A model generated the notes under the pieces. That model saw nothing but the letters and a program-made list of their open reading frames with translations. It had not been told where the DNA came from and made no database searches. This document shows, one piece after another, positions 8,601 to 16,933 of a stretch of 64,000 nucleotides of DNA. A program made the position numbers and the translations under genes. Source of the DNA: Streptomyces sp. NBC_00102 (GTDB lineage: Bacteria > Actinomycetota > Actinomycetes > Streptomycetales > Streptomycetaceae); the NCBI RefSeq assembly GCF_026343115.1, contig NZ_JAPEMC010000001.1, forward strand, positions 4,793,501 to 4,857,500, read 5' to 3'. Every line of letters starts with the position of its first letter. Position 1 is the first letter of the stretch.

Positions 8601-8846
8601 GGCGGGTGAACTCCCAGTCGGAGAGGTACGGGGGTGGGTGCGGGCGCGGGGGATCGCCCCGCGCACCGGGGGACGCCCGCGGGGTCTCGTACGCGCGGGT
8701 GTGGGGCCGCACGGAGAGGTACGCGGACGGGTGGGGCCCGCTCGCCGGGCGGCGGCGGGCCCGCCGCCCCGCCGCCCTGGGGCAGGGCCGGGTACGGGGG
8801 TACGACCCGGGCGGCGGGCGGCGGGGTGGGGCGCGGAACGGGGTGG

Positions 8847-9785
8847 TCAGGCCCCGGTGCCGCGCGGCAGGATGCGCCGGATGTACTCGCGGTTCGAGGC
8901 GGCCACGCTCAGGCCGTCGCCGCCGTAGTGCTCGACGCAGAACGCGCCGGTGTAGCCGTGCGCCAAGGCGATCCTGATCGCCTGGCGGTAGCTGACGAAG
9001 CCGGACTCCATCGGCGCCGGGGACGTCAGAACCGTGCCCGTGGCCGGGTCCTCGACGCGGTAATAGCTCTTCACGTGCCAGTAGTTGGCGTGCGGCAGCG
9101 TCTTGGTGACCATCGACTCCCAGGACTCGATGGGGCGCTGCATCCGGATGAGGTTGCCGAGGTCCGGGTTGAGGCCGACGTTGGAGCGGTCGATGTCCGT
9201 GAGCAGGGCGACGGAGGAGTCCGCGGTGCCGAGGTAGGTGTCCTCGTACATCTCCAGCGACAGCTCGACGCCCACCGAGGCGGCGTGGTCGGCGAGTTCG
9301 CGCAGCCGGGTGACGGCCTTGTTCCAGGTCTCCCGGTCGCCGACCGGGTCCTTCGGGCCCGGCACCGTCCAGAACCAGAGCACCGACTGCTGCTCGGGGG
9401 TGAGCGGCCGGTGCAGACCGACCGAGACGAGCGGCACGCCCAGCGCGGCGGCGGCGTCGATGGTGCGGTGCGAGTAGGCGAGGTTGTCGTCGCCGTCGAC
9501 GGGGTCGATGACGCTGCGCCGGATCGCGGAGATGGCGGGGGCGGTCAGGCCGACCTCCACCAGCGTGGAGCGCAGCTCCTCCAGGCGGGCGGGGGCCAGG
9601 TCGCCGGGGCGCAGCCAGCCGTCCGTGAGGTCGACCTCGGTGAACCCGGCGTCCGCGACGTCCCGCAGGCTCGTGGCCCACTGCTCGGCGGTCTGCTCCT
9701 GGGTGGAGACACCGTCGGGTCCGACGTTCGGGAACTGCAGCAGGGCGGCGGCGATCGGCCAGGTTTCTGCGGTGTGAGTCATCAT
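8847..9785 (-). CDS. Xylose-isomerase-like TIM-barrel enzyme (sugar isomerase or decarboxylase type)
   Basis: Start at ATG 9785 (or 9782: the gene opens MMTH) behind AAGGGAGCCG; about 312 residues. It fits the AP-endonuclease-2 / xylose-isomerase-like TIM barrel, with E178 (SLEMYED), D208 (LNPDLGN), H237 (YWHVKSYY) and E285 (FCVEHYGGDG) as the probable metal-binding set. The family includes hydroxypyruvate isomerases, ketose epimerases and the decarboxylase acting on 3-oxo-isoapionate. It is the first gene of the operon, which otherwise encodes a beta-hydroxyacid dehydrogenase and a ketose kinase. A decarboxylase or ketol isomerase acting on the dehydrogenase product would make a coherent route. 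The 246 bp to the kinase gene hold no recognisable gene. Confidence 0.75.
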   Translation of the reverse strand: MMTHTAETWPIAAALLQFPNVGPDGVSTQEQTAEQWATSLRDVADAGFTEVDLTDGWLRPGDLAPARLEELRSTLVEVGLTAPAISAIRRSVIDPVDGDDNLAYSHRTIDAAAALGVPLVSVGLHRPLTPEQQSVLWFWTVPGPKDPVGDRETWNKAVTRLRELADHAASVGVELSLEMYEDTYLGTADSSVALLTDIDRSNVGLNPDLGNLIRMQRPIESWESMVTKTLPHANYWHVKSYYRVEDPATGTVLTSPAPMESGFVSYRQAIRIALAHGYTGAFCVEHYGGDGLSVAASNREYIRRILPRGTGA

Positions 9786-9803
9786 CGGCTCCCTTTCTCT
9801 ATT

Positions 9804-9836
9804 TCCTATAGGATCTAGAATCGTAGAAGCTGTCAA
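9804..9836 (-). promoter_or_regulatory. Promoter with palindromic operator for the sugar-acid operon
   Basis: On the minus strand a perfect -35 TTGACA (complement at 9831-9836) is followed after 17 bases by TCCTAT as -10. The -10 is part of the perfect 10-base palindrome TCCTATAGGA (9804-9813). The start codon is 18 bases further on, after AAGGGAG. FCD-type GntR regulators commonly bind short palindromes of this kind, so the regulator at 2923-3603 is the likely ligand. Confidence 0.6.
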
Positions 9837-9977
9837 TGTGCTCCATCTCACGCACTGGTTCGCGGGGAGAGGGCCGGGCGCGGGGGCCGGCCGGAGGGAT
9901 CGGCCCGGCGCCGGGCGCCGGCGCGGCTGCGGACCACCGCCCGGGCTCGGTTCAGCCGGGCCGGGCCGCCCGGTGGG

Positions 9978-10853
9978 TCAGTTCAGCCGGGCCCGGGCCG
10001 CACGGGCGGCACGCCGTATCGACTCCGCCGCCGTCGGCTCGATGCCGCCGATGACGTCCGCGTACTCCTCCATCTCCGAAGCCCCGCGCAGGAAGTCCCC
10101 GCGCTGGACGAGGAGTTGAGCGCGCTCGTACCGCAGGCGCGCCGGATGGGACGGCAGCAGCAGCGACAGCTCGACCGCCCAGAGCGCCACGTCGGAGCGC
10201 TCGGGGCGGGCCGCCGCCCAGGCCCGGACGTTGTTCAGGATGCGCAGCACGATCGCCTGCGGCCGGGCGGGCGTCGGCAGCGACTCGCGCAGCGGCACAC
10301 CGGTCGATCCCGCGACCATCAGCTCGGCGTCCTCGCCGGTCAGCACCACGCCCCCGGCGAACGGATCGGCCAGCACGTGCTCCGCCGGATCGCCGAAGCC
10401 GACCACGAAGTGCCCCGGCAGCGCGACCCCGTGGACCGGGCCGCCCGCCCGCCGCGCCACCTCCATCCACACCACGGAGAGCAGGATCGGCAGCCCCCGG
10501 CGGCGCTTCAGCACCTGCTGGAGCAACGACGAGTCCAGCCGCTGGTAGTCGGGGGAGGCGCCGCAGAATCCGTACCGGCCGCCGAGGAGTTCGCCCAGCG
10601 CGTCCGCCCACTCCCGCGGTCCGGCAAGACCGTGCGGGAGCCGGCCCGCCAGCCGGTCCAGTTCGATCTGCGCCGCGTCGATGCCGTACGGATCGGGGTC
10701 GCCGGGCGGGGGCTCCGGCATCGCCTCGGCTCCCACCAGCAGGCAGAGCAGGGCGAGATCCGGCCGTTCCGAGCGGGCCTCCTCGGCGAACCGGGCCCGC
10801 CGCCCGGCCGCGGAGAAGTCCTCGGAGTCCGCTCCGTCGTCCACGGGGTCCAT
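9978..10853 (-). CDS. SirB1-like transglutaminase-fold/TPR protein
   Basis: Start at ATG 10853 (MDPVDDGADSEDF), giving 291 residues; the longer open frame has poor protein character. The central part contains LKRRRGLPILLSVVWMEVA followed by GVALPGHFVVGFGDP, the hallmark of the SirB1 / transglutaminase-core-2 family, and the C-terminal region (PSHPARLRYERAQLLVQRGD) resembles the TPR-like tail of that family. No biochemical role is firmly established; the proteins are cytosolic. It lies 38 bp downstream of the GNAT gene on the same strand and is probably co-transcribed. It could be catalytically inert, because the typical transglutaminase Cys is not evident. Confidence 0.75.
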   Translation of the reverse strand: MDPVDDGADSEDFSAAGRRARFAEEARSERPDLALLCLLVGAEAMPEPPPGDPDPYGIDAAQIELDRLAGRLPHGLAGPREWADALGELLGGRYGFCGASPDYQRLDSSLLQQVLKRRRGLPILLSVVWMEVARRAGGPVHGVALPGHFVVGFGDPAEHVLADPFAGGVVLTGEDAELMVAGSTGVPLRESLPTPARPQAIVLRILNNVRAWAAARPERSDVALWAVELSLLLPSHPARLRYERAQLLVQRGDFLRGASEMEEYADVIGGIEPTAAESIRRAARAARARLN

Positions 10854-10891
10854 CCCTGACACCTGTTCCGCCGCTCCGAACGCCCGTGCCG

Positions 10892-11893
10892 TTACGCGGA
10901 ACGGAAGTGGTGGTACCGGTGGTGGGTCACGAAGCCCATCCGGTCGTACATGGCGATCGCCCCGGCGTTGTCCTCCTCCACCTGGAGCCAGGCCGCCGAG
11001 GCGCCCTCCTCCAGGGCCCTGCGGGCGAGCGCGGTCATCACCGTGGTGGCGAGGCCCCGGCGCCGGTAGTCCGGGTTCACCTCTATCGCCCCGAAGCCGG
11101 CCCACCGGCCGTCCACCACGCACCGGCCGATCGCGGCGGGCGCACCCGCCGGATCGTCGCCCGGCACGGTCGCGAACCAGACCGACGGACCCTGGGACAG
11201 CACCCGGAGCATCGGAGCCGAGTCGGCTCCCGCCCGGTGGTAGCGCTCCAGCCACCGGGCGTCGGCGGTCCGGTCCAGCAGCACCCGCGAGACGTCCGAG
11301 TCCTTGTCACCGAGGGGGGCCAGCGCACCGATCCGCACCTCGGCGGACACCTCGCGCCGCCAGCCGTTCTCCTCCAGCGTGGCGCAGAGCGCCTCCTGGC
11401 TGTCGGCGGTGCCGGTGCCGGTCTGGACGTAGGCGGGCAGGCCGCGTTCGGCGTACCACCGCCGGGCGTGCGCCAGCGCGTCCGCGACCGGCATCCCCGG
11501 ATCGCCCAGCGGCAGGACCGAGTTGGCGCGGCGGGTGAAGCCGCCCGCGGCGCGCAGCAGCCAGTCGCCCAGCGCCTCGCTCTCCACCGGCTGCCAGGCG
11601 CGGGCCGTCACCCGGGTGAGTTCCGCGAACGTGGCCGCAGGACCGGGACGGCGCGCGGGGGCGGGGGGAACGACCTTGCCGGCGACGAGCGTGGATTCCG
11701 CGATGTGGACGCCCTGCCCGTTCTTCGGTGTGATCCGGAGCACGCCCGAGTCCCAGGATGTGAGAACGCCGACGGTGTCCGTGAACCCGGCGCCCTCGGC
11801 GGCGTCCTCGCAACGGCGGCGGACGGACACGCGTTTTCCCACATCAGCCTGGGTAATACGGACCTCAAGGCGTCCGCCGACGGTGAATTCCAC
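10892..11893 (-). CDS. GNAT-family N-acetyltransferase with N-terminal beta-barrel domain
   Basis: A 333-residue protein starting at GTG 11893 (MEFTVGGRLEVRIT) behind GTAGGAG. Residues 1-75 look like a small beta-barrel (GRLEVRIT...VSVRRR...GVLTSWDSGVLRI), a middle region is less conserved, and the C-terminal 120 residues form a clear GNAT domain: IEVNPDYRRRGLATTVMTAL is the acetyl-CoA motif A and EEDNAGAIAMYDRMGF the final strand/helix. It acetylates an unknown amine, possibly an amino acid or peptide terminus. It is divergent from the ferredoxin gene and leads a two-gene unit with the SirB1-like protein. Confidence 0.85.
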   Translation of the reverse strand: MEFTVGGRLEVRITQADVGKRVSVRRRCEDAAEGAGFTDTVGVLTSWDSGVLRITPKNGQGVHIAESTLVAGKVVPPAPARRPGPAATFAELTRVTARAWQPVESEALGDWLLRAAGGFTRRANSVLPLGDPGMPVADALAHARRWYAERGLPAYVQTGTGTADSQEALCATLEENGWRREVSAEVRIGALAPLGDKDSDVSRVLLDRTADARWLERYHRAGADSAPMLRVLSQGPSVWFATVPGDDPAGAPAAIGRCVVDGRWAGFGAIEVNPDYRRRGLATTVMTALARRALEEGASAAWLQVEEDNAGAIAMYDRMGFVTHHRYHHFRSA

Positions 11894-11913
11894 GGCTCCT
11901 ACCGCCCCTCCTG

Positions 11914-11942
11914 TTCGGATCGTGCTGAACTACGGAGATACT
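11914..11942 (+). promoter_or_regulatory. Candidate promoter for fdxA
   Basis: TTCGGA (11914-11919), a 17-base spacer, then GATACT (11937-11942) fit a vegetative -35/-10 pair about 70 bases before the ferredoxin start. Confidence 0.4.
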
Positions 11943-12010
11943 AGGTGAGGGCATCATCGACGCCGCGCTCCCGCGCGAGAGCCAACGCCCTACCGAGGAG
12001 GAACGACAGC

Positions 12011-12331
12011 GTGACCTACGTCATCGCGCAGCCTTGTGTCGACGTAAAGGACAAGGCCTGCATCGAAGAGTGCCCCGTCGACTGCATCTACGAGGGTCAG
12101 CGGTCCTTGTACATCCACCCCGACGAGTGTGTCGACTGCGGCGCCTGTGAGCCGGTTTGTCCGGTCGAGGCCATCTTCTACGAGGACGACACCCCCGAGG
12201 AGTGGAAGGACTACTACAAGGCGAACGTCGAGTTCTTCGACGACCTCGGCTCGCCCGGTGGCGCTTCCAAGCTGGGGCTCATCGAGCGCGACCACGCCTT
12301 CGTGGCCGCGCTGCCGCCCCAGAACCAGTAA
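12011..12331 (+). CDS. fdxA: 7Fe ferredoxin (3Fe-4S/4Fe-4S)
   Basis: Start at GTG 12011 (MTYVIAQPC) after GAGGAGG, rather than the longer frame to 11945; 106 residues, standard for FdxA. Cys9, Cys17, Cys21 and Cys25 plus the CxxCxxCxxxCP set at 40-50 give the ligands of one [3Fe-4S] and one [4Fe-4S] cluster. The tail (TPEEWKDYYKANVEFFDDLG) is the usual actinobacterial extension. It is a cytosolic low-potential electron carrier for oxidoreductases and P450s. It lies upstream of dapC, an arrangement familiar in actinobacteria (fdx-dapC), with 122 bp between them. Confidence 0.95.
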   Translation: MTYVIAQPCVDVKDKACIEECPVDCIYEGQRSLYIHPDECVDCGACEPVCPVEAIFYEDDTPEEWKDYYKANVEFFDDLGSPGGASKLGLIERDHAFVAALPPQNQ

Positions 12332-12453
12332 GCGACGGCCGCGGCCGCGCCACACCCGGCACAGACGCGGCAGCAGATGTGCCGCCCGGTCCCGTACGGC
12401 TCGTCACCGTGCGGGACCGCGGTGTTTTCGCCCGTACGAGAAAGCAGAGTTCC

Positions 12454-13551
12454 GTGTCCGCAGCACTCTCCTCCCGCCTCCCGGCATTTCCCTGGGACAG
12501 CCTCGCCCCCCACAAGGCCACCGCCGCCGCCCACCCGGACGGCATCGTGGACCTCTCCATCGGCACCCCCGTCGACCCGGTGCCCGAGGTGATCCAGCAG
12601 GCGCTCGCCGCAGCGGCCGACAGCCCCGGCTACCCGACGGTCTGGGGCACCGAGGAACTGCGCGACGCGCTCAGCGGCTGGGTGGAGCGGCGCCTCGGCG
12701 CGAGGGACGTCACCCACCACCACGTCCTGCCGGTCGTCGGCTCCAAGGAACTCGTGGCCTGGCTGCCGACCCAGCTGGGCCTCGGCCCCGGCGACAAGGT
12801 CGCCTTCCCGGCCCTCGCCTACCCGACGTACGAGATCGGCGCCCGGCTCTGCGGCGCGGACGCCGTCGCCTACGACGACCCGACCACGCTCGACCCGGCA
12901 GGCCTCAAGCTGCTCTGGCTGAACTCCCCGTCCAACCCGACCGGCCGCGTGCTCTCCGCCGAGGAACTCACCCGGATCGTCGCCTGGGCCCGCGCCCACG
13001 ACATCCTGGTCGTCAGCGACGAGTGCTACCTGGAACTCGGCTGGGAGGCCGAACCGGTCTCGGTGCTCCACCCGGACGTCTGCGGCGGCTCCTTCGACGG
13101 CCTCGTCGCCGTCCACTCGCTCTCCAAGCGTTCCAACCTGGCCGGCTACCGCGCCGCGTTCATCGCCGGTGACGCGACCGTACTCGGCGAGCTGCTCCAG
13201 ATCCGCAAGCACGGCGGCATGATGACCGCCGCCCCGGTGCAGGCGGCCACCGTCGCGGCCCTCGCCGACGACACCCACGTCGCCGAACAGCGCGCACGCT
13301 ACGCCGACCGCCGTGCCGCCCTGCGCACGGCCCTGGAGAGCCACGGATTCCGCGTCGAGCACAGCGAGGCGAGCCTCTATCTCTGGGTCACCCGCGACGA
13401 ACCCTGCTGGGACACCGTGGCGTACCTCGCCGGACTCGGCATCCTCGTGGCTCCCGGCGAGTTCTACGGCCCGGCCGGAGACCGCTTCGTGCGGGTCGCC
13501 TTCACCGCGACCGACGAGCGGGTCGCGGCGGCCGTGAAGCGGCTGTCCTGA
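12454..13551 (+). CDS. dapC: Succinyldiaminopimelate transaminase
   Basis: GTG 12454 (MSAALSSRLPAFPWDSLAPHK) gives 365 residues, the normal size of actinobacterial DapC; the longer frame only fuses upstream reading. It is a class I/II PLP aminotransferase: NSPSNPTGRVL binds substrate and PLP, SDECYLELGW follows, and the Schiff-base lysine is K225 in SLSKRSNLAGYR. It transfers the amino group from glutamate to N-succinyl-2-amino-6-ketopimelate in the lysine/meso-DAP pathway. The dapE gene for the next step is 2.2 kb downstream, separated by two minus-strand genes. A strong hairpin ends the unit. Confidence 0.93.
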   Translation: MSAALSSRLPAFPWDSLAPHKATAAAHPDGIVDLSIGTPVDPVPEVIQQALAAAADSPGYPTVWGTEELRDALSGWVERRLGARDVTHHHVLPVVGSKELVAWLPTQLGLGPGDKVAFPALAYPTYEIGARLCGADAVAYDDPTTLDPAGLKLLWLNSPSNPTGRVLSAEELTRIVAWARAHDILVVSDECYLELGWEAEPVSVLHPDVCGGSFDGLVAVHSLSKRSNLAGYRAAFIAGDATVLGELLQIRKHGGMMTAAPVQAATVAALADDTHVAEQRARYADRRAALRTALESHGFRVEHSEASLYLWVTRDEPCWDTVAYLAGLGILVAPGEFYGPAGDRFVRVAFTATDERVAAAVKRLS

Positions 13552-13602
13552 CCTCCTGACCGACGACACCTGATCGCGGGCGCCGGCCGCCCGCGAACGA
13601 CG

Positions 13603-13639
13603 CCGAAGGGCCCCGGGGTTCGATCCCGGGGCCCCTCGG
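13603..13639. terminator. Strong bidirectional terminator after dapC
   Basis: GGGCCCCGGG (13608-13617) pairs with CCCGGGGCCC (13625-13634), and the stem extends through one mismatch to CCGA/TCGG. The loop contains TTCGAT. It lies between the convergent dapC and the secreted-protein gene. Confidence 0.8.
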
Positions 13640-13690
13640 TGTCACGTGCTGTCCTGCGGGTGCGCGGGGGCTGCGGCGCCCCCGGCCGGT

Positions 13691-14098
13691 TCAGCCGCCG
13701 AGCGGCAGGGCGCCCGCGATGCGCTCGACGGGCAGCGAGCCGCCGGTCGCCTTGTTGGCGGCGCCACCGAGCACCTCGGCCGTCTCGCCGGTGGTCTTGC
13801 CGGCCTTCTCCTTGGCCTCGGGAGCGACCAGCTCGCCCGCCTGCTTCACCGTCTTGGTGGCGACCGGGACGGTCGTGCCGACCAGCTTGCCGCCCGTCTC
13901 GTTCAGCGTCTTCGCGCCCTGCTGGGCGGTGCCGTCGAGGGTGCTGCTGAGGTTCGCGCTGTTCAGGTTGGAAAGGCCCAGGTCAGGAGTCTGCGGGAGC
14001 CCCGCCGCGCTCGCGGCACCGGCCGCGCCGATCACGGGGGCGGCTGCGGCGAGCAGCAGGACGGCGCGGGCGATACGGCGGGTCAGGGGGAGGGACAT
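13691..14098 (-). CDS. Small secreted protein of unknown function
   Basis: Start at ATG 14098 with AAGGAG five to six bases upstream; 135 residues. An N-terminal Sec signal peptide is clear (RRIARAVLLLAAAAPVIGAAGAASA, split here only for description), with cleavage likely after ASA. The mature part is a low-complexity, helical Thr/Ala/Lys-rich sequence (TVPVATKTVKQAGELVAPE) with no Cys and no enzyme motif. Similar short exported proteins are common in Streptomyces and have no assigned role. It has its own ribosome binding site and no close operon partner; the dapC terminator lies just beyond its 3' end. Confidence 0.75.
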   Translation of the reverse strand: MSLPLTRRIARAVLLLAAAAPVIGAAGAASAAGLPQTPDLGLSNLNSANLSSTLDGTAQQGAKTLNETGGKLVGTTVPVATKTVKQAGELVAPEAKEKAGKTTGETAEVLGGAANKATGGSLPVERIAGALPLGG

Positions 14099-14432
14099 GA
14101 TGCTCCTTCGGCGAAAGTTCGTCAGTCGGTGCCGGCGTCTTCCGGTGCCGGCGTCTGCCGGTGCTCGGCAGCGCTCGTCCGGCGTTCGGACGGACTGATC
14201 AACTGCGCCGGGGGCGGGGGAGGTTGCGGTGCGCCGAGGTAAAGAGTCAGCAATGCGTCGGATAATCCGCACCCTGTACGCGTGATCCCGGCGCGGAGTT
14301 CCGCGCCGCCGGAAGTACCGTCACTTCCCTTGTGGCACAAGGAAAACGGAAGATCTGCCCAGGCCTCGCAACCGGTCCGGGGGCGTCCCGGCGACCGCTG
14401 TCCGGGATGGCCCCTGCGGGTGATGCCCCGCG

Positions 14433-15536
14433 CTACTGTGCGAGCCGCATCCGGACCTCGCCGGCGTCCGATTCCGCCGACTCCGAGGCTTCCGCGGACC
14501 CGGATCGTGCGGGCGCGGCCTTCTCCGTACGCCAGCCCGCACCCGCGGTCCACACCTTGCCCGCGTACCCGATCTCGTCGATGCCGAGATCGGCGGCGCG
14601 GGCGACCGCCCAGTGCGCGAGCGACCAGCCCCGCCGCCCGGTGGCCGTGACGGCGGTCGTCGTGTCTCCCCCCGCCCCCGACGCGGTCGCGCCGGCCCCG
14701 TCCGAAGCGGCGTCCGTGGAGTCCGTGGAGTCCGTGGAGTCCTTGGCGTTCTTGGCGCTCTCGGCGTCGTCGGCGTCCGCCCCGTCCGACGCACGGACCG
14801 GCACCACGACCGTGCGCGTCGCCCCCGGCCCGGCGGCCTCGGGCGCCGGCAGGACGCCCGTGCCGAAGTCCCGTACCAACTCGGTGCGGAGCCGGTCCGG
14901 GTCGCCCGGTGCGGCAGCGGTCGCGGTGACCGGCGCCGCACAGTTCAGCGAGGCGGGAATCCCACCGGTCAGCGCGGAAGCCAGCAGTAGCGCGTCGGAC
15001 TCGTGTTGCGCGTACGCCTCCGGGAAACCGCTGCGCTGCACGCGCTGCGCGGCCTCCGTCAGCGGCAGGTCCTCGTAACCGCTGATCTTCGCGAGGTGCT
15101 CGTAGAACTTCCCGGACGCGTACACCGGGTCCTGGATCTGCTCGCGGGTGCCCCAGCCCTGCGAGGGGCGCTGCTGGAAGAGACCCAGGGAGTCGCGGTC
15201 GCCGTAGTCGATGTTGCGCAGCCGCGACTCCTGGATCGCGGTCGCCAGCGCGATCGCCACGGCCCGCTCCGGCATCCTGTGCGCGGCTCCCACGGCGGCG
15301 ATCGTCGCCGCGTTGGCGGCCTGGTCGACGCCCAGCTCGTACGTCGTCCCCCCGTCGTCCGCCCCGGCGCCGCCGGAACGGACCTCGCAGCCGGTCAGCA
15401 GGTCCTTGCTGCCGGAGAGGTACTGCACGGCGAGGTATCCGGCCAGACCGGCGAGCACGACGAACGCCGCGAGCACCTGGTAGAGGCGTCGCCGGCCCTT
15501 GGGATGGCTGGGGGAGGAGAGTGTCGTCCTTGGCAC
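14433..15536 (-). CDS. Membrane-anchored lytic-transglycosylase-like protein
   Basis: GTG 15536 (MPRTTLSSPSHPKGRRR) is preferred over the longer frame to 15665; 367 residues. Basic residues precede one membrane segment (LYQVLAAFVVLAGLAGYLAVQYL), so the rest is outside the cell. Residues about 75-165 resemble a lysozyme/SLT fold: AVAIALATAIQESRLRN with a candidate catalytic Glu, then GLFQQRPSQGWGT. A disordered Ser/Asp/Thr/Ala linker with tandem DSTDSTDST follows, then a conserved C-terminal block (WSLAHWAVARAADLGIDEIGYAGKVW). Homologues are often labelled as metal transporters, which the sequence does not support. It lies opposite dapE, a peptidoglycan-precursor gene. Confidence 0.75.
   Translation of the reverse strand: MPRTTLSSPSHPKGRRRLYQVLAAFVVLAGLAGYLAVQYLSGSKDLLTGCEVRSGGAGADDGGTTYELGVDQAANAATIAAVGAAHRMPERAVAIALATAIQESRLRNIDYGDRDSLGLFQQRPSQGWGTREQIQDPVYASGKFYEHLAKISGYEDLPLTEAAQRVQRSGFPEAYAQHESDALLLASALTGGIPASLNCAAPVTATAAAPGDPDRLRTELVRDFGTGVLPAPEAAGPGATRTVVVPVRASDGADADDAESAKNAKDSTDSTDSTDAASDGAGATASGAGGDTTTAVTATGRRGWSLAHWAVARAADLGIDEIGYAGKVWTAGAGWRTEKAAPARSGSAEASESAESDAGEVRMRLAQ
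14712..14738 (-). repeat. Three tandem 9-bp repeats coding for DST
   Basis: GTCCGTGGA occurs three times in tandem (plus strand) inside the linker of the transglycosylase-like gene and encodes the repeated tripeptide Asp-Ser-Thr. This is a slippage-prone, in-frame repeat. Confidence 0.8.
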
Positions 15537-15769
15537 GGGCCCACCGTACTGGAGGGTACGGGCCGCGCCGATATCCGTGCGCCCCCCGATTCCGCCCGGA
15601 TTTCGCCCGGATTCCGCCCGGATCGCGGGCGGGGAAGCCGGCACGACCGGCACCTCGCGTTCCACCGGACTTTTCCCAGGATTTTCCCTTACTTCCCCGT
15701 TCGTTCCCCGTCCGTCCCCCGTTCGTCCCCCGGCGGATGCGGACGCGCCGGGGTAATAGGGTCGGAGTC

Positions 15770-16849
15770 ATGGCCGATCGCACGCTTGACCTCGCCCTGG
15801 ACGCGCCCGCACTCACCGCCCGGCTCGTCGACTTCCCGTCGGTGAGCGGGGAGGAGAAGGACCTGGCCGACGCCATCGAGGCGGCGCTGCGCGGACTCCC
15901 GCACCTGACCGTCGACCGGCACGGCAACAACGTGGTCGCCCGCACGAACCTCGGCCGCCCCGAACGCGTCGTCCTGGCCGGTCACATCGACACCGTGCCG
16001 ATCGCCGACAACGTGCCCTCCCGGCTCGACGAGAACGGCGTCCTCTGGGGCTGCGGCACCTCCGACATGAAGTCCGGGGTCGCCGTCCAGCTGAAGATCG
16101 CCGCCACCGTCCCCGAACCCAACCGCGACCTCACCTTCGTCTTCTACGACAACGAGGAGGTCGCCGCCCACCTCAACGGCCTCGGCCACGTCGCCGAAGC
16201 CCACCCCGACTGGCTGGAAGGCGACTTCGCCGTCCTCCTGGAGCCCTCCGACGCCCAGGTCGAGGGCGGCTGCCAGGGCACCCTGCGCGTCGTCCTGCGC
16301 ACCGAGGGCGAACGCGCCCACTCCGCGCGCAGCTGGATGGGGTCCAACGCCATCCACACCGCCACCCCGATCCTCGCGGCGCTCGCCGCGTACGAACCGC
16401 GCCGCCCGGTCATCGACGGCCTCGAATACCGCGAGGGCCTCAACGCGGTGAAGATCGACGGCGGCGTCGCCACCAACGTGATCCCGGACGCCTGCACCGT
16501 CACCGTCAACTACCGCTACGCCCCCGACCGCACCGCCGACGAGGCCCTCGCGCACGTCCGAGAGGTCTTCGCGGAGTGCGCGATCGCCGAGTTCACGGTG
16601 GACGACCACTCGACCGCCGCCATGCCGGGGCTCTCGCACCCGGCGGCGAAGGCGTTCATGGCGGCCGTCGGAGGCACCGCCCAGCCCAAGTTCGGCTGGA
16701 CCGACGTCTCCCGCTTCGGCGACCTCGGCGTCCCCGCCGTCAACTACGGTCCCGGCGACGCGCTCTACGCCCACAAGCGCGACGAACACGTGGTGGCCGC
16801 ACGGATCACCCACTGCGAGGAGCGCCTCCGCTCCTGGCTCACCAGCTGA
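15770..16849 (+). CDS. dapE: Succinyl-diaminopimelate desuccinylase
   Basis: ATG 15770 (MADRTLDLALDAPALTARL) with GGAG upstream; 359 residues, typical of actinobacterial DapE. It is an M20 metallopeptidase: LAGHIDTVP and WGCGTSDMKSG supply the His and bridging Asp, FYDNEEV the catalytic Glu pair, LEPSD another ligand, and HKRDEHV near the C-terminus the last His. The lid domain is present (EGERAHSARSWMG). It removes succinate from N-succinyl-LL-DAP using two zinc ions, yielding LL-DAP for lysine and cell-wall synthesis. The genes that follow (LOG, FolP2-like, DivIVA-like, Tag) match the mycobacterial order. Confidence 0.95.
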   Translation: MADRTLDLALDAPALTARLVDFPSVSGEEKDLADAIEAALRGLPHLTVDRHGNNVVARTNLGRPERVVLAGHIDTVPIADNVPSRLDENGVLWGCGTSDMKSGVAVQLKIAATVPEPNRDLTFVFYDNEEVAAHLNGLGHVAEAHPDWLEGDFAVLLEPSDAQVEGGCQGTLRVVLRTEGERAHSARSWMGSNAIHTATPILAALAAYEPRRPVIDGLEYREGLNAVKIDGGVATNVIPDACTVTVNYRYAPDRTADEALAHVREVFAECAIAEFTVDDHSTAAMPGLSHPAAKAFMAAVGGTAQPKFGWTDVSRFGDLGVPAVNYGPGDALYAHKRDEHVVAARITHCEERLRSWLTS

Positions 16850-16933
16850 CCCACGGCATTACCCCGCCCGTAACCATCATGGATCTACGCTGGCGGGAAC
16901 AGCCACAACGCAGGTCGGTGGAGGGAGCAGGTC

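Noticed and set aside
6252..8609. A 785-codon plus-strand open frame.
   Set aside because: Antisense to the DhaKL and RpiB genes, whose catalytic motifs are intact; Gly/Arg-rich composition shows it to be a shadow.
13608..13634. GGGGTTCGATCCC looks like the T-arm of a tRNA.
   Set aside because: It is the loop of a long perfect hairpin between convergent genes; no acceptor, D or anticodon stems lie at the right distances.
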